Assembly (NCBI GenBank): GCA_964625745.1
Contig: CAZVCJ010000085.1
Span: 1 to 17,132, forward strand
Direction of reading: 5' to 3'
Source of the DNA: CAZVCJ01 sp964625745
GTDB lineage: Bacteria > Chloroflexota > Anaerolineae > VGOG01
DNA length: 17,132 nucleotides
Shown here: one piece after another, positions 13,511 to 17,132 of the stretch
Layout: the number at the start of each line of letters is the position of its first letter
Numbering within the stretch: the stretch's first letter is position 1
Notes under the pieces: generated by a model
What the model saw: the letters and a program-made list of their open reading frames with translations, nothing else
Databases searched by the model: none
Told to the model about the DNA's origin: nothing
Translations under genes and position numbers: made by a program

Positions 13511-14072
13511 TTTTCTACTGGTTGGCGTTGGGGGGCAGGGGGTTCTCCTGGCCAGCGACATCCTGGCCGAGGTGGGTCTCAAGGCTGGCCACGATGCCAA
13601 GAAATCGGAGATGCACGGCATGGCTCAACGCGGGGGGAGCGTGGTGAGCCACGTGCGTTGGGCCGAGAAGGTGCTTTCGCCCCTCATCGGCCTGGGGGAG
13701 GTGGATTACCTCCTGGCCCTGGAGAAGCTGGAGGCCCTGCGCTACATCGAGATGCTCAGACCGGGAGGCACGGTCATCGTCAACGACCACCGCATCTCCC
13801 CCGTCTCCGTGAGCTCTGGCAATGATGAATACCCTGATGACCAGAGAGTGCGGCGCGTGCTGAGCGAAGTTGCCGCCGCTGTCCACTTCGTGCCCGGCGT
13901 CGAGCTGGCCGAGGAACTGGGCAATGCCCGGGCCAGCAATGTAGTCATGTTGGGCGCTCTTTCCAAACTCATCGCGATTGATCTGGATGTCTGGCTGGAA
14001 GTCATCGCCGAGCGAGTGCCTGAGAAGTACGTGGCATTGAATCGCCAGGCCTTCCTGAAGGGAAGAATGTAG
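13497..14072 (+). CDS. iorB: Indolepyruvate ferredoxin oxidoreductase, beta subunit
   Basis: This 191-residue protein is the gamma-domain type subunit of 2-oxoacid:ferredoxin oxidoreductases. Features are VGVGGQGVLLASDILAEVGL at the N-terminus, KSEMHGMAQRGGSVVSHVR (the conserved HGMAQRGG motif), a LGEVDYLLALEKLEALRY segment, and ASNVVMLGALSKLI near the C-terminus. It completes the catalytic dimer with IorA. The ATG at 13497 has CGGAGG five bases upstream within iorA, and the 14-bp overlap implies translational coupling. No aryl-CoA ligase follows, although such a gene is often found next to iorAB. Confidence 0.96.
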   Translation: MTRFDFLLVGVGGQGVLLASDILAEVGLKAGHDAKKSEMHGMAQRGGSVVSHVRWAEKVLSPLIGLGEVDYLLALEKLEALRYIEMLRPGGTVIVNDHRISPVSVSSGNDEYPDDQRVRRVLSEVAAAVHFVPGVELAEELGNARASNVVMLGALSKLIAIDLDVWLEVIAERVPEKYVALNRQAFLKGRM

Positions 14073-14124
14073 TAATTGTAGGCATTCCGTAGGGCAATCG
14101 TAGGGGAAACGTCTAGCAAGAAGA

Positions 14125-14231
14125 ATCAAAAGGTGGTATCATATAATCAGGCATGGCTCATCAAAGGCGATGAGCAATGCACCGTGCTGAGAATGGGCCA
14201 TGCCGTCCAATTTCTTCTCCTCCTTTTGATT
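14125..14231. other. Nested inverted repeats after iorB, possible structured RNA
   Basis: Three sets of complementary arms are nested here: AATCAAAAGG (14124-14133 region) with CCTTTTGATT ending near 14231, GGCATGGC with GCCATGCC, and an inner hairpin GCTCATC-AAAGGC-GATGAGC. A TATAAT lies at 14142-14147 but without a -35. The order and nesting are what a folded 100-nt RNA or a compact mobile repeat would show. No known riboswitch or ncRNA family was recognised. Confidence 0.45.
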
Positions 14232-14270
14232 GAGGGCCAGGGATGAGTATTCCTGGCCCTCTTGGTTTCT
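14232..14270. terminator. Strong hairpin terminator between iorB and the DUF2085 gene
   Basis: GAGGGCCAGG (14232-14241) and CCTGGCCCTC (14252-14261) form a perfect 10-bp stem with a 10-base loop, followed on the plus strand by the T-rich TTGGTTTCT. It lies between two convergent genes and would stop iorAB transcripts. On the minus strand it is followed by AATCAAAAGG, a poorer tail. Confidence 0.75.
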
Positions 14271-14286
14271 ATATGTTTCTGTATAT

Positions 14287-14946
14287 TTATTCCAATTCCA
14301 GGTGAGGTTTGGGGCTGGCTGTGCGTCGAAGCTCCGCCGTGCCCGCCTCCAGGTGCGGGTAGGCAAACCAAACGGTAGCCAGGCCAAAGAGGCCGCCGGT
14401 GATGGTCCGCACCTGCCAGGTGCTCTCGTATGAAGTGAGGAGTTGGACGAGGCCATCAACTGCCCAGGGGGCGAGGAAGATGAGATAGCGGGTAAAGGTA
14501 AGAGGCTTGAGGCGGTGGCGCACCAGCCCAAAGACAATCCCCGCCAGCAACATTGAACCGTACATGGCTGTATCGCGCTGGCAATAGGCCATCTTATAAC
14601 CGAGAGCCGCGTTGCCGATGAATGCACGAGCCAGGGAATCGGTAGCCAGCGTCTGCGGCCCCAACAGCTCCTGCAGGGTCTCAAGGGAATAGGCCAACTG
14701 GGGACCGAAGAGGAAGAAGGAACGCTGGGGCAACTGGTGGCAGAGTGGTTTGTAGATCGTGTATATAAACTCGGCCTGCCGGGGGTATCCCACGCCCATC
14801 AAAACCGGAGCTAACAGAGGCAAGCCACCGTAGACGGCTAACACCAGATTGACCAGGAACAGCCAGTGCTTAGCCAGCGTGAGTACTAGCTTATCGAGAA
14901 ATTCCGTTAAATCCTCAACGCGCTCCAAAGTGGTCACTCCCGCCAT
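14287..14946 (-). CDS. DUF2085 integral membrane protein
   Basis: The 219-residue protein has the conserved DUF2085 motifs: LCHQLPQRSF (CHQ at 69-71), YCQRDTAMYG (Cys122, Arg124, Asp125), a WAVDGLVQLL segment, and STWQVRTITGGLFG near the last helix. About four hydrophobic helices are seen (about 28-50, 130-145, 152-172, 182-196). The family has no established activity, but its conserved Cys, His, Arg and Asp near membrane edges suggest a small-molecule or metal site. The ATG at 14946 has GAGGA seven bases upstream. It is transcribed divergently from a DUF1461 gene, sharing a control region with a palindrome. Confidence 0.92.
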   Translation of the reverse strand: MAGVTTLERVEDLTEFLDKLVLTLAKHWLFLVNLVLAVYGGLPLLAPVLMGVGYPRQAEFIYTIYKPLCHQLPQRSFFLFGPQLAYSLETLQELLGPQTLATDSLARAFIGNAALGYKMAYCQRDTAMYGSMLLAGIVFGLVRHRLKPLTFTRYLIFLAPWAVDGLVQLLTSYESTWQVRTITGGLFGLATVWFAYPHLEAGTAELRRTASPKPHLELE

Positions 14947-14983
14947 GACTGAGTCCTCGAGTTGGCCTGGTCAATGGCAATGT

Positions 14984-14998
14984 GCCAACGACGTTGGC
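14984..14998. promoter_or_regulatory. 15-bp palindrome at the DUF2085 transcription start
   Basis: GCCAACG-A-CGTTGGC is a perfect inverted repeat around one central base. It spans the start predicted near 14995 for the leftward promoter, which is a standard position for a repressor operator. The cognate protein is not evident in the window. Confidence 0.55.
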
Positions 14999-15001
14999 CA
15001 A

Positions 15002-15030
15002 ACTATACCACGAAAGACCTCGCGAGTCAA
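15002..15030 (-). promoter_or_regulatory. Predicted promoter for the DUF2085 gene
   Basis: On the minus strand TTGACT (15030-15025) and TATAGT (15007-15002) are separated by 17 bp, each one base from consensus. Transcription would start near 14995, at the palindrome, with a leader of about 50 nt. Confidence 0.7.
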
Positions 15031-15070
15031 CTTGCTGTACGCAGACCTAGATTCCTTGAGCGGCGGTGGT

Positions 15071-15099
15071 TTGCCAGAACCCAGGGAACGGAGTATAAT
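15071..15099 (+). promoter_or_regulatory. Predicted promoter for the DUF1461 gene
   Basis: TTGCCA (15071-15076) and a perfect TATAAT (15094-15099) are spaced by 17 bp. The start near 15106 gives a leader of about 46 nt. The same -35 variant with the same spacing is used upstream of the protease operon. Confidence 0.7.
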
Positions 15100-15151
15100 A
15101 GGCCCACCGCAAATACAGGGGCTCCTGGCCCTTACAGGAAAGGCTCAAACC

Positions 15152-15838
15152 ATGCTCAAGAGAATAATCCTCGCGATTGCCAGGGCATTGATAGTTCTGT
15201 CCATCCCCGTTTTTCTGCTGCTGACGAACCTCTACCTCTTCATGTCCCCAACCTTCCTGCGCTACGAGTACGGGAAGGCGGATTTCCCACCCGCGCCTGG
15301 GTTCACGGATGAGGAAAGGCTGATAGTGGCCGATAGGGCGATCACTTACTTGCGCTCGGATGCGGGCATCGAGTTACTGGGGGATTTGGAGGGAGATGAG
15401 GGGCCGTTATTCAATGAGAGGGAGTTAGCTCACATGGAGGATGTCAAAGCGGTGACCAGGCAGGCCTTCCTGGCTCATGGATTCTTGGGATTGCTCATCG
15501 CTTTCTCACTGGGCGTTTTGCTGGTACTGCGAGACGCCCAGCCCCGAATATCCACTTCTCTCCTCAGGGGTTCTCTGTTGACCATAGCTCTACTGGTCGC
15601 CCTGGTAGCCCTGGTCTATCTCAACTTCGACTGGTTCTTCACCCGCTTCCACTTGACTTTCTTCGAAGGTGACTCCTGGATCTTTGACCTGTCAGATACT
15701 TTGATTCGCCTTTTCCCCACCCGCTTCTGGTTCGACGCGGCCAGCCTCTGGGGAGTGTTTACCCTGGGGGAAGCGGTGATCTTGGGTGTAGTAGCGTGGC
15801 TGAGCGGTAGACTGACGTATAGCAGGACGGCAAGGTGA
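15152..15838 (+). CDS. DUF1461 (TIGR01906-type) integral membrane protein
   Basis: From the ATG at 15152 the product is 228 residues. The frame is open for 100 codons further upstream, but that part overlaps the divergent gene and both promoters, and AAAGG lies eight bases before this ATG. The first helix (about 5-28) is followed by an outward loop with YEYGKADFPPAPGFTDEERL and a segment ending in ELAHMEDVKAV, typical of this family. Three further helices follow at about 98-118, 127-146 and 190-212. A conserved FTRFHLTFFEGDSWIFD stretch lies between helices 3 and 4. Families of this type have no known activity and are common in Firmicutes and Chloroflexota. Confidence 0.88.
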   Translation: MLKRIILAIARALIVLSIPVFLLLTNLYLFMSPTFLRYEYGKADFPPAPGFTDEERLIVADRAITYLRSDAGIELLGDLEGDEGPLFNERELAHMEDVKAVTRQAFLAHGFLGLLIAFSLGVLLVLRDAQPRISTSLLRGSLLTIALLVALVALVYLNFDWFFTRFHLTFFEGDSWIFDLSDTLIRLFPTRFWFDAASLWGVFTLGEAVILGVVAWLSGRLTYSRTAR

Positions 15839-15900
15839 CGAGGTAACGAGGCAACAAGTTAATGAGTAATGAGGTTTTGCTGCTCTGCTAGTCGGAGATG
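15839..15900. other. Short intergenic region between convergent genes
   Basis: Only 62 bases separate the DUF1461 stop from the apgM stop. It contains short quasi-tandem units (GACGAGGTAACGAGG, then AATGAGTAATGAGG), but no hairpin strong enough to call a terminator. Confidence 0.5.
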
Positions 15901-17109
15901 CTACGCCCCGAACTTAGTCAAGCGCAGAGCGTTGGCCATAGCCAGGGGCATCAGGTCTGTGGCCGGAAAGACCCCCAATCCTCCGCCCATGCAAGCGCGC
16001 TCGCCGAAGGCTTGAACCTCGTCGGGACGGCAATACCTGCTGTGCAACAGAGTGGGCACCGGATGCCAACTGTGGCTTTTGAGCAGGGCCGGCGTGGAGT
16101 GGTCGCCAGTTACGATCAGAACGTCTGGTTCGAGAGAGGTGATAGCTGGTACCACCGCCTCATCCACGTGCTCGATGACCGCGGCCTTGCGGGCGAAGTC
16201 GCCGTCCTCGCCCGCCGAGTCCGTCTTCTTGACGTGGAGGAAAAAGAAGTCATACTCTGCCCAATTGGTTTTCAGCGTCTCCACTTCCTCTTCCAGCGTT
16301 TCCCCAGTCTCCAGGATATCCATACCCACCAGTTTGGCCACGCCACGGTACATAGGATAAGTAGCGATGGCTGCTGCTCTAAGCCCGTAAACTTCGGCCA
16401 TGCTGGGCAGCAGAGGGGTTTTATCCGGCCCCCGCAGCAGGACCATGTTGGCGGGGCGCTGGTCGGCCAACAACTCCCGGGCCTCAGCGATCCACTGATT
16501 GAGAAGTTCGGCCGTGGGCTGCGCTTCGGGAGTCAGGGCCTCGACAGGTCTGGGAGGCACCCCCAACTGCTGAGGGTCGGTTTCGGTTAACCCGCCCGAC
16601 AAGCCCTCCCCTCTTAGAACCACCACAAAGCGGTAATCCCTGACCGGCTCGACGAAGGTCTCCACGCCGGGCAACTGGATCGCCCGCAGCATCTGGCATA
16701 GCGCCGCACCCTTCTCGGTGGGGATACGCCCGGCCCGACGGTCGGCGACCAGGCCGCTCTCATCCACGGTGCAGAAGTTGCCCCGAGCAGCCACGTCGTT
16801 TGGCCCCAGCGGAAAGCCGATTCCGCAAGCCTCTAGCACCCCCCGCCCGATCTCATAGCGCAATGGATCGTAGCCAAAAAGGGCCAGGTGCGCAGGCCCG
16901 CTGCCGGGCGTCAGGCCTGGCGAGATAGGCGTGCTCAGGCCGCAGATTGATTCAACTGCCAGGGCGTCCAGGTTCGGCGTCCGGGCTGCCTCAAGCTCGG
17001 TAGGGCCGCCTGGCTCCATCGGCAAGCCACCCAGTCCGTCAATTACCAGCATCACGATCCTGGTCTGGCCAGCAATGTGCAGTTTTCTCAAGAGATCAAA
17101 GTTAGCCAT
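15901..17109 (-). CDS. apgM: 2,3-bisphosphoglycerate-independent phosphoglycerate mutase, archaeal type
   Basis: The 402-residue product interconverts 3- and 2-phosphoglycerate in glycolysis and gluconeogenesis. It belongs to the alkaline phosphatase superfamily ApgM branch: IVMLVIDGLGGLP near the start with metal-binding Asp24, ARTPNLDALA, and PGSGPAHLALFGYDP with the probable nucleophile Ser70. Further signatures are EACGIGFPL, AARGNFCT, FFFLHVKKTDSAGEDGD, and VTGDHSTP followed by SWHPVP with the late metal ligands. The length is typical for ApgM and shorter than GpmI. I chose the ATG at 17109 because GGAGGAG lies six bases upstream; the frame can be extended to a TTG at 17127 that would place the ribosome site inside the gene. 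The upstream context lies outside the window. Confidence 0.96.
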   Translation of the reverse strand: MANFDLLRKLHIAGQTRIVMLVIDGLGGLPMEPGGPTELEAARTPNLDALAVESICGLSTPISPGLTPGSGPAHLALFGYDPLRYEIGRGVLEACGIGFPLGPNDVAARGNFCTVDESGLVADRRAGRIPTEKGAALCQMLRAIQLPGVETFVEPVRDYRFVVVLRGEGLSGGLTETDPQQLGVPPRPVEALTPEAQPTAELLNQWIAEARELLADQRPANMVLLRGPDKTPLLPSMAEVYGLRAAAIATYPMYRGVAKLVGMDILETGETLEEEVETLKTNWAEYDFFFLHVKKTDSAGEDGDFARKAAVIEHVDEAVVPAITSLEPDVLIVTGDHSTPALLKSHSWHPVPTLLHSRYCRPDEVQAFGERACMGGGLGVFPATDLMPLAMANALRLTKFGA

Positions 17110-17132
17110 TTCGTCTCCTCCAATCAAATCAT

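Noticed and set aside
14849..15151. N-terminal extension of the DUF1461 protein
   Set aside because: It overlaps the opposite-strand DUF2085 gene and the shared promoters; the ATG at 15152 fits the family start and has a ribosome site.

Overview
The window looks like a scaffold from a GC-rich environmental bacterium, most likely a member of the Chloroflexota (Anaerolineae-like), probably a metagenome-assembled genome. This is inferred from the gene mix: a membrane-anchored protein joining a solute-binding domain to a VWA domain, a PspA/IM30 protein, an archaeal-type ApgM phosphoglycerate mutase, a 2-oxoacid:ferredoxin oxidoreductase of the IorAB type, DUF2085 and DUF1461 membrane proteins, and many short palindromic intergenic repeats. 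No rRNA, tRNA or other taxonomic marker is present, so the assignment is tentative. The scaffold contains one 100-N gap, which appears to be an assembly artefact.

Region 1 (1-7614) is an envelope-stress-like block. Reading leftward on the minus strand it contains an AAA ATPase fused to an OmpR-type winged helix (5585-6955), PspA (4547-5224), a small two-helix membrane protein (4125-4343), a DUF4258/YgiT-type toxin-antitoxin-like pair with an ATGA overlap (3502-4091), two membrane-anchored solute-binding-like proteins of which the second also carries a VWA domain (562-3462), and a two-helix membrane protein cut by the window edge (1-484). An ArsR-HTH/DUF2087 regulator (7039-7614) diverges from the ATPase gene. 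Their 83-bp intergenic region holds a perfect TTGACA-N17-TATAAT promoter, a facing weaker promoter, and an inverted-repeat operator placed to control both.

Region 2 (7675-11389, minus strand) has a chymotrypsin-like serine protease preceded by a small gene that encodes a free copy of the protease's N-terminal domain. Next come an atypical metallo-beta-lactamase-fold protein broken by the N gap and, abutting it, a long AlaX-type alanyl-tRNA editing protein that carries an in-frame short-repeat insertion.

Region 3 (11609-14265, plus strand) holds iorA and iorB, overlapping by 14 bp, then a nested set of inverted repeats and a strong terminator-like hairpin. The iorA promoter and the opposing alaX promoter share nearly the same -35 bases.

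Region 4 (14287-17109) has DUF2085 and DUF1461 membrane protein genes diverging from a shared intergenic region with two good promoters and a 15-bp palindrome, then apgM on the minus strand.

Short repeats recur between and inside genes. There are two copies each of an ACGTTTCACGTTTTAC-type palindrome and an AGAAACCAGGTTTTT inverted-repeat element, G/C-rich double hairpins, and a TTCGACAAGCTCAC-type repeat inside alaX. The only stretch of more than 300 bases without a gene is 5225-5584, which holds the pspA promoter, a 12-bp direct repeat and one of the mobile-like inverted-repeat elements.
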